A stretch of 64,000 nt of DNA from CALAED01 sp036555725 (GCA_036555725.1 DATBKU010000101.1:67455-131454); one strand, 5' to 3'. Shown: positions 41,753 through 50,724, numbered from the stretch's first letter. The notes: a model not told the origin generated them from the sequence alone. Made by a program: numbers and translations.

Positions 41753-42738
41753 GCCAGGCTCCGGTTCGGCGCGACCTCGCCGGGCCGGGCGTCGGCGCGC
41801 TCGGCCCGGCCACGCTGGGCACCCGCGCGCTCGGCCCGGCCACGCCGGCTCAGTACGTGCCGGACGATGTCGCGCAGCCAGTCGCCGTCGGTCCGCAGCA
41901 GCAGCCGGGACGCCCCGGCCCGCCGCAGCGCCCGCTCGGTGCTCGCCCGATGCTCGGCGGCGACCGCCGCGTACCGCTCCCGCAGCCCGCGGTCGGCCGT
42001 CTGTACGTCCCGGCGCCGCCCGGTCTCCGGGTCGATCACGGTGAGCAGCCCGACGTCCGGCAGGGACAGCTCGCGCGGGTCGACGATCTCGACGGCGAGC
42101 ACCTGATGCCGGTCCGCGAGCAGCCGTACGGGCCGCTCCCACGTGGCGGGGTCGTCGAGGAAGTCCGACACGACGACCACGAGGCCGCGCCTGCCGACCG
42201 TACGGCGGAGCAGCTCGGCCGCCTGGCCCAGGTCCGGGCCCGTGCCGCCCGGCCCGTACCTCGGCATGGCCAGCAACGAACGGAGCAGACCGAGCAGATG
42301 AGCCCGTCCGGTCCGCGCCGGGATGCGTCGCGGGCCGCCCCGGTGCACGACGTAGGCGCCGATCCGGTTGCCCGCCCGCTCGGTGAGGAACCCGACCGCC
42401 GCCGCGGCCACGACGGCGAGATCGCGCTTTTCGACCCGGCCGGTGCCGAAGTCCATGCTCGCCGTGGCGTCGATGAGCAGCCAGGTCTCCAGCTCCCGGT
42501 CCGCGACGAGGTCCCGGACGTGCGGCAGGGTGGTGCGGGCCGTGAGGTTCCAGTCCATCCGGCGCACGTCGTCGCCCGCCTGGTACTCCCGGGCCTCCGC
42601 CGGCTCGCTGCCCGGGCCCGGCAGCAGGCCGAGGTAGTCGCCCTGCAGCAGCCCGTCGAGGCGCCGTACGATCGTCAGCTCCAGCCACCGCAGCGCCTGA
42701 TCGGGAGCGAGTTCGCGCAGGCCCGCCGGCTCGGTCAC
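41749..42738 (-). CDS. DUF58 domain protein of the MoxR system
   Basis: The 329-residue protein shows the DUF58 signature GDDVRRMDWNLTAR and a VWA-like fold continuing to about residue 280. The C-terminal tail is a repeat (RGRAERAGAQ / RGRAERADAR) encoded by a GC-rich duplicated segment at about 41765-41850. The GTG start overlaps the MoxR stop. DUF58 proteins accompany MoxR ATPases; the exact role is unknown. Confidence 0.9.
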   Translation of the reverse strand: MTEPAGLRELAPDQALRWLELTIVRRLDGLLQGDYLGLLPGPGSEPAEAREYQAGDDVRRMDWNLTARTTLPHVRDLVADRELETWLLIDATASMDFGTGRVEKRDLAVVAAAAVGFLTERAGNRIGAYVVHRGGPRRIPARTGRAHLLGLLRSLLAMPRYGPGGTGPDLGQAAELLRRTVGRRGLVVVVSDFLDDPATWERPVRLLADRHQVLAVEIVDPRELSLPDVGLLTVIDPETGRRRDVQTADRGLRERYAAVAAEHRASTERALRRAGASRLLLRTDGDWLRDIVRHVLSRRGRAERAGAQRGRAERADARPGEVAPNRSLA

Positions 42739-43748
42739 GCCGCGGCCCCCGCGGTCTCGTCGCCGCTGGGGGCGATGCGCGGCATCGGCACGGCCGCGAC
42801 CACCCGCTCGACGATCGACGCAGGCGACACGCCGTCGGCCAGCGCGTCGAAGGACGGCACCAGCCGATGGGTCATCACCTCACCGGCGAGGTCCCGTACG
42901 TCGGAGGGCAACACGTACTCGCGGCCGCGCAGCAGCGCCAGAGCGCGCGCGGCGGCGACCAGGCCGAGGGTCGCGCGCGGGCTCGCCCCGTACGCGATCA
43001 GCCGGGCCACGTCGGGCACCCCGCAGGTGTCCGGGTCGCGAGTGGCCGCGACCAGCCGGACGGCGTACCGCGCGACCGCGTCGTGCACGAAGACCGCGTC
43101 GGCGCGGTCCTGCAGCTCGGCGAGCCGGTCGGGGTCGAGGATCCGGGACGCCGTGGGCGGCCGCACGCTCATCCGGTAGAGGATGGCGAGCTCCTCGTCC
43201 TCCGTCGGATACCCGACGTCGATCTTCATCAGGAACCGGTCGCGCTGCGCCTCGGGCAGCTGGTACACGCCCTCGGACTCGATGGGGTTCTGGGTGGCGA
43301 GCACGAGGAACGGGCGTGGCACGTCGAAGGTGCGGCCGCCGATGCTCACCTGCCGCTCCGCCATGACCTCCAGCAGCGCCGACTGCACCTTGGCGGGCGC
43401 CCTGTTGATCTCGTCGGCGAGGACGATGTTGGCCATCACCGGGCCGAGTTCGATGTCGAAGCTCTCCGCCGACAGCCGGTAGATGCGGGTCCCGACGATG
43501 TCGGACGGCACCAGGTCGGGAGTGAACTGGATGCGGGCGAACGAGCCGCCGATCACCGTCGCCAGCGTCTCGGCGGCGAGCGTCTTGGCGATGCCGGGCA
43601 CGCCCTCCAGCAGGCAGTGACCGCGGGCCAGCACGGCGACGAGCATCCGCTCCACCATGTGGTCCTGGCCGACGATGACCCGCTTGACCTCGAACAGCGC
43701 GCGCTCGGCGAGAGCGGCCGCAGGGGTGCGGGACTCGCCGAGGCTCAT
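42735..43748 (-). CDS. MoxR-family AAA+ ATPase
   Basis: The 337-residue protein has Walker A GVPGIAKT, Walker B VLADEINRAP, sensor 1 ATQNP and the C-terminal lid. MoxR ATPases act as chaperones that help insert cofactors or assemble complexes with VWA proteins. It is embedded in the order small secreted protein, MoxR, DUF58, VWA, and its ATG overlaps the stop of the small gene. This is the motor of the operon. Confidence 0.93.
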   Translation of the reverse strand: MSLGESRTPAAALAERALFEVKRVIVGQDHMVERMLVAVLARGHCLLEGVPGIAKTLAAETLATVIGGSFARIQFTPDLVPSDIVGTRIYRLSAESFDIELGPVMANIVLADEINRAPAKVQSALLEVMAERQVSIGGRTFDVPRPFLVLATQNPIESEGVYQLPEAQRDRFLMKIDVGYPTEDEELAILYRMSVRPPTASRILDPDRLAELQDRADAVFVHDAVARYAVRLVAATRDPDTCGVPDVARLIAYGASPRATLGLVAAARALALLRGREYVLPSDVRDLAGEVMTHRLVPSFDALADGVSPASIVERVVAAVPMPRIAPSGDETAGAAA

Positions 43749-43960
43749 CGGGTGTCGGCGACCGTGGCCGTGGTCGTCCGCCTATGGTCGCAGCCCGGCC
43801 CGGTGTCGACGGCGGCCGGAATATGTTGATCGACTATCACCAACTGGCCGCCATCGTCGCCGCCGTCCGCGGCCAGCGCCGAGCCGGACGCGGTGAACAG
43901 CGCCGTCGCGGTCAGCCCCACCGCACCTGCGATGATCTTGGCTCGCCTGCTGAGAGCCAT
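43745..43960 (-). CDS. Small secreted protein, leader gene of the MoxR operon
   Basis: The 71-residue protein has a signal peptide (about residues 1-31, ending ALA-AD) and a mature part of about 40 residues with one Cys. RBS AAGGAGG is excellent and the stop overlaps the MoxR start. It has no recognisable domain. It may be the client of the MoxR/protease/sensor set or a short secreted signal for the histidine kinase; both are inferences from gene order. Confidence 0.75.
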   Translation of the reverse strand: MALSRRAKIIAGAVGLTATALFTASGSALAADGGDDGGQLVIVDQHIPAAVDTGPGCDHRRTTTATVADTR

Positions 43961-44058
43961 GGGAATCCTCCTTGTCGGCGATTCGTCCGCGCCCCGGCAT
44001 CAGGGAGCGGACAAGACCGATCACAACAAGAGAGGACGAAAAACGAGCTAAGGACCAC

Positions 44059-45237
44059 TCATTGGAACGCGGAATGGCCGGTGAGCGCGCGGCCGATCGT
44101 GAGGCTGTGCACCTCGCTGGTGCCCTCGTACGTCAGCACCGACTCGAGGTTGTTGGCGTGCCTGATCACCGGATACTCCAGGGTGATGCCGTTGGCGCCC
44201 AGGATCGTACGGCACTCGCGGGCGATCGCGATCGCCTCGCGCACGTTATTCAGCTTGCCGAGGCTGATCTGCTCGGGCCGCAGCTCGCCGGCGTCCTTCA
44301 GCCGGCCCAGATGGATCGCGAGCAGCATCGCCTTGCCGGCCTCCAGCGTCATGTCGGCCAGCTTCTGCTGGGTCAGCTGGAACGACGCGAGCGGCCGGTC
44401 GAACACCTCGCGGTCGGCGGCGTACGCCAGCGCGGTCTCCAGGCAGTCGAGCGCGGCGCCGACCGAACCGAAAACGATGCCGAAGCGGGCCTCGTTCAAG
44501 CAGCCGAGCGGGCCGCCGAGCCCGCGGGCCCCGGGCAGCACGGCGTCGGCGGGCAGCCGTACGTCGTCGAGAACGAGCTCGCTGGTCACACTCGCGCGCA
44601 GCGACAGCTTCCGCTTGACCTCGGGGGCGCTGAAGCCGGGCGCGTCCGTCGGCACCACGAAGCCGCGGATCCCGTCATCGGTCTGCGCCCAGACGACGGC
44701 CACGTCGGCGACGGACCCGTTGGTGATCCACATCTTGGTGCCGTTGAGGATCCAGTCGCCGCCGGGGTCGCGCTTGGCCGCGGTCCGCATGCCCGCCGGG
44801 TTGGAGCCGAAGTCGGCCTCGGTGAGACCGAAGCAGCCGAGCTGCTCGCCCGCGGCCATGGTGGGCAGCCACCGCTCCTTCTGCTCCGGCGAGCCGTACT
44901 TCCAGATCGCGTACATCGACAGCGATCCCTGCACGGAGACCAGGCTGCGCAGCCCCGAGTCGGCGGCCTCCAGCTCCAGGCAGGCCAGGCCGTACGACAC
45001 CGCGTTGGTGCCGGCGCAGCCATACCCTTGCAGGTGCATGCCCAGCAGCCCGAGCCCGCCACACCGGCGCGCGATCTCGCGTGCCGGAATCGTCCCCGAC
45101 TCGAACCATTCGGGGAGGTGCGGGCGCACCTCCCGGTCGCAGAACTCACGGACCGTACGGCGGATCGCCCGCTCCTCGTCGGCGAGCAGCCCGTCGATCG
45201 CGAACAGCTCGAGGGGGCGGACCGGGGAACGGGACAT
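44059..45237 (-). CDS. Acyl-CoA dehydrogenase, glutaryl-CoA dehydrogenase-like
   Basis: The 392-residue protein has the full acyl-CoA dehydrogenase fold: FAD-binding LTEADFGSNPAGM, WITNG and the catalytic-base motif YEGTSEVHSL in the C-terminal domain. LLGMHLQGYGCAG near residue 70 and overall length are like glutaryl-CoA dehydrogenases (lysine/tryptophan catabolism). GAGGAG precedes ATG 45237. It is divergent from the membrane Moco protein and 98 bp upstream of the MoxR operon. Confidence 0.88.
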   Translation of the reverse strand: MSRSPVRPLELFAIDGLLADEERAIRRTVREFCDREVRPHLPEWFESGTIPAREIARRCGGLGLLGMHLQGYGCAGTNAVSYGLACLELEAADSGLRSLVSVQGSLSMYAIWKYGSPEQKERWLPTMAAGEQLGCFGLTEADFGSNPAGMRTAAKRDPGGDWILNGTKMWITNGSVADVAVVWAQTDDGIRGFVVPTDAPGFSAPEVKRKLSLRASVTSELVLDDVRLPADAVLPGARGLGGPLGCLNEARFGIVFGSVGAALDCLETALAYAADREVFDRPLASFQLTQQKLADMTLEAGKAMLLAIHLGRLKDAGELRPEQISLGKLNNVREAIAIARECRTILGANGITLEYPVIRHANNLESVLTYEGTSEVHSLTIGRALTGHSAFQ

Positions 45238-45384
45238 CGGCACTCCTCGTCATCCGAACTCGTCCGAACCAGCGTAAACGGCTCCTCAGCGCAGACCGGC
45301 GGGCAGGGCCCGCACTCGGCGCCACCCTCTTACGGATCGCTTACGCCTCTCGCCAGGAGCAATACGTATTTATAGCGTTTGTCA

Positions 45385-45407
45385 TGGAGCGACACGGAGT
45401 CGCTCCA
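45385..45407 (+). promoter_or_regulatory. Perfect 9-bp hairpin in the Moco-protein 5' leader
   Basis: TGGAGCGAC and GTCGCTCCA flank a 5-nt loop (ACGGA), 19 nt before the ATG at 45427 and just after an AT-rich -10-like stretch (TATTTATAG). It could mask the RBS, bind a regulator or stabilise the mRNA. Confidence 0.6.
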
Positions 45408-45426
45408 CGGGGCCGGAGGCGGGATC

Positions 45427-46443
45427 ATGTGGTCCCTTCCAGGACGTCTGACGAACGTCACGTTGCTGCTCGCCCTGCTGCTCGTCTTCGCCACCGGCCT
45501 CGGCGCCGTCGCGACCGGTTCGGCGCACGGACGCTGGATCGTCATCGCGCACGGCGTCGCCGCGATGATGGTCATCTTGCTGATCCCGTGGAAGGGCCGG
45601 GTGATCCGGCGCGGTCTGCGCCGCGCCAGGCGCAGCCGCTGGGTGTCGCTGCTGCTCGCGACGCTGGCGATCGTGACGCTGCTCGCCGGGCTCGGGTACT
45701 CCACCGGGCTCGTGCCCTTCGTCGGCAGCACGCGCGGCATGTGGCTGCACATCGCCGCCGCCCTTGCCCTCGCGCCGCTGGCGATCTGGCACTTCCTCGC
45801 GCGCCCGGCCCGCCCGCGCCGGGTCGACCTCTCGCGGCGGACCCTGCTCCGGCTGACGGGGGTCGGCGCGGCAGCGGCCGGTCTGTACGTGACGACGACC
45901 GGGGTGGTACGGGTCGCCGGGCTGCCGGGCACCCGCCGCCGGTTCACCGGTTCGTACCAGGCCGGATCCTTCGTGCCGGACGCCATGCCGAACACGATCT
46001 GGCTCAACGACTCCGTCCCGGCCATCGACCCCGAGGGGTGGCGGCTCGTCGTGGCCGACGCCGCCGGACGGCGCGCGCTGTCGCCGGCCCAGCTGTCGGC
46101 CTTCGACGTACGGCTGCGCGCCACGCTGGACTGCACGTCCGGCTGGTACGCGGAGCAGGACTGGGCCGGCGTCCCCGTCTCGGCGCTGCTGCGCGACGTC
46201 GGCGACGCCCGCAGCCTGCTGGTCCGGTCCGTCACGGGTTACTGGGTCCGCTTCCCCATCGGCGACGTGGACCACCTACTGCTGGCCACGCGGGTGGGCG
46301 GCCTTCCGCTGTCGCCCGGTCATGGCCATCCCGTGCGGCTGGTCGCGCCCGGCCGGCGCGGGTTCTGGTGGGTGAAGTGGGTCGATCGGATCGAGACGCA
46401 GTCCGCGCCGTGGTGGTGGCAGCCGCCATTCCCGGCGACGTGA
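45427..46443 (+). CDS. Membrane-bound molybdopterin oxidoreductase (sulfite oxidase-fold)
   Basis: The 338-residue protein has about four membrane helices (residues 8-118), then a Tat-like SRRTLLRLTG segment near 138 and a sulfite-oxidase-type Moco domain. Cys236 in LDCTSGWYAEQDW is the probable molybdenum ligand, and the fold ends at WVDRIE. Proteins of this YedY/ DsrF-like build reduce or oxidise small sulfur or N-oxide substrates; the substrate is unknown. ATG 45427 is chosen for GGAGG 7 nt upstream. A ThDP-enzyme fragment follows. Confidence 0.85.
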   Translation: MWSLPGRLTNVTLLLALLLVFATGLGAVATGSAHGRWIVIAHGVAAMMVILLIPWKGRVIRRGLRRARRSRWVSLLLATLAIVTLLAGLGYSTGLVPFVGSTRGMWLHIAAALALAPLAIWHFLARPARPRRVDLSRRTLLRLTGVGAAAAGLYVTTTGVVRVAGLPGTRRRFTGSYQAGSFVPDAMPNTIWLNDSVPAIDPEGWRLVVADAAGRRALSPAQLSAFDVRLRATLDCTSGWYAEQDWAGVPVSALLRDVGDARSLLVRSVTGYWVRFPIGDVDHLLLATRVGGLPLSPGHGHPVRLVAPGRRGFWWVKWVDRIETQSAPWWWQPPFPAT

Positions 46444-46455
46444 AATGGCCGATCG

Positions 46456-46669
46456 TTACCGCCGCAGGGTTCGGGGAGTTCGAACACGTCAGCGGCCTCC
46501 CCGGCCTGGACCTGCCCGGCATCGACATCTGCTCGATCGCGGGCGGGTACGGCATCGCCGCGCACCGGGTCGGCGAGCCCGAGGAGCTCTGCAAGGCCGT
46601 CCACGCCGACATCGACTCCGGCGCGCCGACCTGATCGAAGCGGAGATCACCACCACGCCGCCGGGCTGA
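46456..46669 (+). pseudogene. C-terminal remnant of a ThDP-dependent enzyme (benzoylformate decarboxylase/acetolactate synthase type)
   Basis: After a lost N-terminus, one frame reads SGLPGLDLPGIDICSIAGGY and GIAAHRVGEPEELCKAVHAD, the end of a ThDP-enzyme C-terminal domain. It hits a TGA at 46632. The next frame gives LIEAEITTTPPG and stops at 46669; restoring one missing C in GCGCCGACC-TGATC would join them. No start or catalytic N-domain remains. It lies immediately after the Moco gene. Confidence 0.75.
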
Positions 46670-46712
46670 GCCGTGCCGCGATGACAGCCCCGGGCGGGTG
46701 CCCGCCGTAAGC

Positions 46713-47882
46713 TCAGACCTCGACGACGACGGCACCGGCGGTGTCGCCGGCCGCGCATCCCGTGAACAGGCCGCGTCCGCCGCCGCGGGCCTCGAGCGCG
46801 GTGACCAGTTCGGTGATCGCCCGCGCGCCGGTCGGGCCCTGCGGGTGCCCGTACACCAGGCTGCAGCCGTACGGGTTCATCCGCTCGAGCGGGAAGCCGG
46901 TCTGGCGGGTGAACCACAGGTCGTTGACCGCGAACGGGTTGTGCGTGGTGACGATGTCGATGTCCGCGATGCCGATGCCGGCGTCGGCCAGGGCGGCCAG
47001 CGCGGCGGACACCGGCGCCTTCGGCATCCGGGCCGGCTCGACGCGGGCGAACGCGGTCGACCGTACCCGGGCGATCCCGCGGCCGCCGCTCAGCTCCCAG
47101 GCCTGCTCGGTCGTGGCGAGCACCATGGCGGCGGCGCCGTCGGCCGGGTGCGTCTGCGTGCCGTACGTGATCACCCCGCCGGGTTTGACGGGGGCCAGCT
47201 TGGCCAGGCCCTCGGCCGTCGTCGGGTGGATCCCGCTGTCGGCCTCGACGATGGTCACCGCGCCCTTGCGGCCCGGCACGTGCGCCGGTACGAGGAAGGG
47301 GCGCTCCGTCACCGACTCGTACTGCTCGTACCGCAGCAGCGCGACCTCATCGATCTCCTCCCGCGTGAAGCCCCCCTCGGCCGCGACGTTCTCGGCCGTG
47401 TCGAGCATCGACTCCCCCGTGGTCGGGTCGCGGGTCATCGGGTCGTTGACCCAGTGCTCGGTGGCCGGCGCCCCGCCGCGCCCCGACGGTGTGGGGAACA
47501 GCAGGGTCGGGCCGTTGCTGGTCCGGTCGGTGGTGAGCGCGAGCGTGATCTCGTGCGCGCCCAGCTCCACCTCGGCGGCCGCGGCCTGAACGCACGCCGC
47601 CGACGTGGCGCAGGCCTGCGCGATCGTCGGCCCGGTGGCGTCGGGGGCGCCCAGCCGGCGGGTGATCGTGGTGACGCCATAGAACGAGGTGAGCTGCGGG
47701 ACGGTGGTGCCCAGCACGTAATGGGTGATGTCGTCGGCCGCGATGCCCCGCGAGCGGAGCACCCGAGTGGTGACGTCGACGGCGAGGTCGACGCTGCTCA
47801 TCTCGGCCAGCGGGCCCTGCCAGCGACAGAACGGCGACGACCACGCCAGTCCCAACGGGATGGCGACGTTGCTGAATCTCAT
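46713..47882 (-). CDS. Thiolase-like acetyl-CoA acetyltransferase
   Basis: The 389-residue protein has the thiolase fold: the nucleophile Cys91 in QACATSAAC, His in HPADGAAAM and NPYGCSLVYGHPQGPTG. The second active-site Cys motif, normally CGGGG near the C-terminus, reads TGCAAGDTAG, so it is divergent and may favour another acyl substrate. ATG 47882 follows GAGGTTGACGAG. A consensus promoter at 48032-48060 drives it. It lies next to the PaaX-type gene, and both are read leftward. Confidence 0.8.
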   Translation of the reverse strand: MRFSNVAIPLGLAWSSPFCRWQGPLAEMSSVDLAVDVTTRVLRSRGIAADDITHYVLGTTVPQLTSFYGVTTITRRLGAPDATGPTIAQACATSAACVQAAAAEVELGAHEITLALTTDRTSNGPTLLFPTPSGRGGAPATEHWVNDPMTRDPTTGESMLDTAENVAAEGGFTREEIDEVALLRYEQYESVTERPFLVPAHVPGRKGAVTIVEADSGIHPTTAEGLAKLAPVKPGGVITYGTQTHPADGAAAMVLATTEQAWELSGGRGIARVRSTAFARVEPARMPKAPVSAALAALADAGIGIADIDIVTTHNPFAVNDLWFTRQTGFPLERMNPYGCSLVYGHPQGPTGARAITELVTALEARGGGRGLFTGCAAGDTAGAVVVEV

Positions 47883-48031
47883 CTCGTCAACCTCGGGGCG
47901 GGTGCGGCGCGGGTGGGGCGGCGAGGCGATTCCCTGAGCGGAGCCGGGTGCCTTGACACCGACAAGGGCATCGTGCTCACTGTGGCGGACGATGGGCCCT
48001 GGGGATGTGGTCCGGACGGCCCATAGAGCCA

Positions 48032-48060
48032 TCGTTAGGCAGACCCGTCGCCAACGTCAA
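48032..48060 (-). promoter_or_regulatory. Promoter of the thiolase-like gene
   Basis: Minus-strand TTGACG (48055-48060) and TAACGA (48032-48037) lie exactly 17 nt apart, a good housekeeping match. It would give a 5' leader of about 140 nt before ATG 47882. Confidence 0.65.
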
Positions 48061-48153
48061 CAAACTGCTGATTTATCGGTTCAAAGGCCCCTGGCCAGCG
48101 ATGAGTCGCGAAAAGACGACAATAGCCGTGACGTTACACGATTGGGATGCTGC

Positions 48154-49086
48154 TCATTTCTGGTTCATCGACATGGCCATTGTCGTGTGATGCCGTACGT
48201 AGCCCGATAGCTCGGGGGCGAACTCGGTAAGCACTTGCCGGATCCGGATCTCCGCGAGCGGGCCGAGCGTGTCGTACACCTCCACGAACACCTCGCGGGC
48301 GCGGGCGCGCGGCCAGTCGGCCGGGAGCACCTCCGCCGGCAGCTCTGGGTCGAGGCCGGGGAACACCCGCCAGGTGTCCATCACGCTGGTGCGCGCGAGC
48401 AGCGCGTCGGTGGTGCCCACGCTGCCCAGCCTGATGCGGGCCGCCAGCGGGTCGAACTTGGCGATGAAGTCCTGATATGCGGTCCGCAGGTCGGCGAGAT
48501 CCCAGGCGGCGATGGGCGAACGGCCGCGGATGCCGCCCGCGGTGTGGAACACCGTCGCGCCGGTGACGCGCAACTCGGTGAGCACGTTCTCGGCCTCGTC
48601 GGCGCTGATCCGGGGCGAGACCCACACGCCGTCGTACAGCGGTGCGAAGCCCAGCCAGCGCAGCCGTGTGCGGACCACGTGCCGCAGATCCCGCTGCTCC
48701 TCGGGCAGCGAGAACGCCGCGACGGTCCAGCCGCCGTCCCACGGCAGCGTGCGCAGCCCGAACCCCATGATGTGCTGGGCGCCCTCGGTGAGCACCTCGG
48801 CGGCGTGGGGGGTCAGGCCGTAGTAGGTGCGGCGGCCGATCTTCGACGACTCCAGCAGCCCGCGCCGGGCCAGCCGGCTCAGCGCCGCCCGCGCGCCCAC
48901 CGCCGACACGCCGAACTCCTCGGCGATGGCGACCAGCGCCGCGGACGGAAGGTGCTCCTCCCTGCCGTACCAATAGTCGCCGAGAAGGGTCAGCAGCAGG
49001 TGCTGCGGCGAGGTCCCGCTCTGCAGGCGGGGCAGGCCGACTTTGGCGGCGCTGCCGCGGACCGGTTCTGTTTCGGGGCGAGCCAC
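48154..49086 (-). CDS. PaaX-family transcriptional regulator
   Basis: The 310-residue protein has an N-terminal winged helix (about residues 20-85, QHLLLTLLGDYWYGREEHLP ... GARAALSRLARRGLLESSKIGRRTYYGL) and the PaaX C-terminal domain (WDGGWTVAAFSLPEEQR ... LGFAPLYDGVWVSP). PaaX represses phenylacetate catabolism in other bacteria. The start is GTG 49086, because a TATAAT -10 lies only 6 nt upstream, implying a leaderless mRNA. A 21-bp palindrome covers this promoter and start codon. Its regulon may include the thiolase-like gene. Confidence 0.88.
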   Translation of the reverse strand: MARPETEPVRGSAAKVGLPRLQSGTSPQHLLLTLLGDYWYGREEHLPSAALVAIAEEFGVSAVGARAALSRLARRGLLESSKIGRRTYYGLTPHAAEVLTEGAQHIMGFGLRTLPWDGGWTVAAFSLPEEQRDLRHVVRTRLRWLGFAPLYDGVWVSPRISADEAENVLTELRVTGATVFHTAGGIRGRSPIAAWDLADLRTAYQDFIAKFDPLAARIRLGSVGTTDALLARTSVMDTWRVFPGLDPELPAEVLPADWPRARAREVFVEVYDTLGPLAEIRIRQVLTEFAPELSGYVRHHTTMAMSMNQK

Positions 49087-49104
49087 GCGTAGATTATACG
49101 CGTG
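49084..49104 (-). promoter_or_regulatory. PaaX-gene promoter and perfect 21-bp operator
   Basis: CACGCGTA (49084-49091) and TACGCGTG (49097-49104) are perfect arms around GATTA. The minus-strand -10 TATAAT is at 49093-49098, inside the palindrome, 6 nt before the GTG start. A bound repressor would block the promoter and start codon at once. Confidence 0.8.
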
Positions 49105-49282
49105 ACAAAAACGCTCACGGTCGTTATCTAACTGGCCACCCGGCAAGGTAGCGATAGCTGACCGGAACGACACAAATGCGTGCAGCCGGGCGGGGCCTCC
49201 CCCGCCCGGCTGAGTATTCCGCCTCGTTTGCCTTTCGTGGCCGGTCGCCCAGGTCAGGGCCGGTCCGGGCCGGTGAGACAGG

Positions 49283-50695
49283 TCAGGGCCGGTCGGCCAG
49301 CGGCACGAGCGGCTCGGGCACGGCCGCGGGCTCCGCCTCGGCCGGCACGAAATCGCGCGCCCGGATCAGCACCAGCGAGCAGAGCCCGGACGCGAACGCC
49401 ACGATCGCGGCGATCAGCAGCACGCGGTTGAGGCCCGCGACGAACCCGTCCACCCGGGCGACGGCGGCCAGGATCGAGCCGAGTGCGGCGATGCCGGTGG
49501 CCACGCCGACCTGCCGGAGCGTGCCGTTGATGCCCGAGGCCATGCCGGCCCGGGCGGGCTCGACCACGCCGACAGCCGTAGAGGCGAGCGGCACGTTGAC
49601 CAGGCCGCCCCCGATACCGCAGACGATCATGCCCGGGATCAGGTGGGTCCAGCTGGAGCCGGGAGTGATGCCGTGCATGAGCAGCAGCCCGAAGCCGGTC
49701 AGCGCGAACCCCGACGAGATCATCCCGCGCACCGGGACGACTGTGGTGAGCCGGCCCGCCAGCCCCGCGGTGAGGAAGATGGACAGCGTGAGGAACAGCG
49801 TCCGCAGCCCGGTCTCCAGCGCGGAGAAGTGCAGCACGTTCTGCATGTAGATCACGACGTACGTCAGCACCGAGATCAGCGACGCTGAGATCCCGAACGC
49901 CGCGAACAGCCCGCCGTTGAAGGTCGGCTTGCGGAACAGCGACAGGTCCAGCATCGGCCGTCGCTGCGCCACCTCGATGGCGAAGAACGCGACGAGCAGG
50001 ACGGCGGCGGCGATCAGGGTCGCGACGACCTTGGTCTGGCTCCAGCCGTCGGCGCCGTTGATCAGGCCGTACACCAGCGCGCCCAGCGCCCCGGAGAAGG
50101 TGATGAAGCCCAGCCAGTCCGGACGGGTGGCGTCCGGGTCGCGCGACTCATCGAGCTTGGTCAGCGTGACGATGATGGCGGCGATGCCGATCGGGACGTT
50201 CACCAGGAAGATCCACCGCCAGGACAGCCCGCTGGTGATCGCGCCGCCGACGACGGGGCCGACCGCGAGCGCGACGCCGGTGACCGCGCCGAAGACGCCG
50301 AAGGCGACGCCGCGGTCACGCCCCCGAAAGGCGTCGCTGAGCAGTGCCAGCGACGTCGCGAACATCGCCGCGCCGCCGAGGCCCTGCCCGCCCCGCGCCA
50401 GGCTGAGGAACAGCGGCCCGGTAGCCAGGCCGCACAGCAGCGACCCGGCCGTGAAGATCACGGCACCGGCCGCGAACATCATCCGCCGGCCCCATAGGTC
50501 GGCGAGCGCGCCGGCGGTCAGCAGTACGGATGCCAGTGCCAGCGCGTACGCGTCGAGCACCCATTGCAGATCGGAGAGGGAGGCGCCGAAGGCCCTCTGG
50601 ATGTCGGGGAGCGCCACGTTAACGATCGTCACGTCCAGCAGGAGCATGAAGATGCCCACGACGACCGCGGTCAAGGTCCACCACTTGCGTGCCAT
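49283..50695 (-). CDS. MFS drug exporter, DHA2/EmrB-type
   Basis: The 470-residue protein has about 14 membrane helices. The DHA2 motif LDVTIVNVALPDIQ lies in helix 1 and GALADLWGRRMMF in loop 2-3. ATG 50695 is taken over the GTG 3 nt earlier because GGGA is then at a normal distance. It has a consensus promoter (50725-50753) and an operator palindrome shared with the divergent tandem-MarR gene, which probably represses it. The substrate is unknown. Confidence 0.92.
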   Translation of the reverse strand: MARKWWTLTAVVVGIFMLLLDVTIVNVALPDIQRAFGASLSDLQWVLDAYALALASVLLTAGALADLWGRRMMFAAGAVIFTAGSLLCGLATGPLFLSLARGGQGLGGAAMFATSLALLSDAFRGRDRGVAFGVFGAVTGVALAVGPVVGGAITSGLSWRWIFLVNVPIGIAAIIVTLTKLDESRDPDATRPDWLGFITFSGALGALVYGLINGADGWSQTKVVATLIAAAVLLVAFFAIEVAQRRPMLDLSLFRKPTFNGGLFAAFGISASLISVLTYVVIYMQNVLHFSALETGLRTLFLTLSIFLTAGLAGRLTTVVPVRGMISSGFALTGFGLLLMHGITPGSSWTHLIPGMIVCGIGGGLVNVPLASTAVGVVEPARAGMASGINGTLRQVGVATGIAALGSILAAVARVDGFVAGLNRVLLIAAIVAFASGLCSLVLIRARDFVPAEAEPAAVPEPLVPLADRP

Positions 50696-50724
50696 CACGG
50701 TTCCCTTCGAGAGTTACGTCACCC

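Noticed and set aside
43961..44058. Inverted repeat CTTGTCCGC / GCGGACGAA upstream of the small secreted gene
   Set aside because: Mismatched arms and no clear promoter geometry; likely chance.
45379..45426. TTG-started extension of the Moco protein
   Set aside because: It would translate through the perfect hairpin; ATG 45427 has GGAGG at the right distance.
48005..48190. 61-codon plus-strand ORF between thiolase and PaaX genes
   Set aside because: It overlaps the end of the PaaX gene and the thiolase promoter and shows no family resemblance or RBS.
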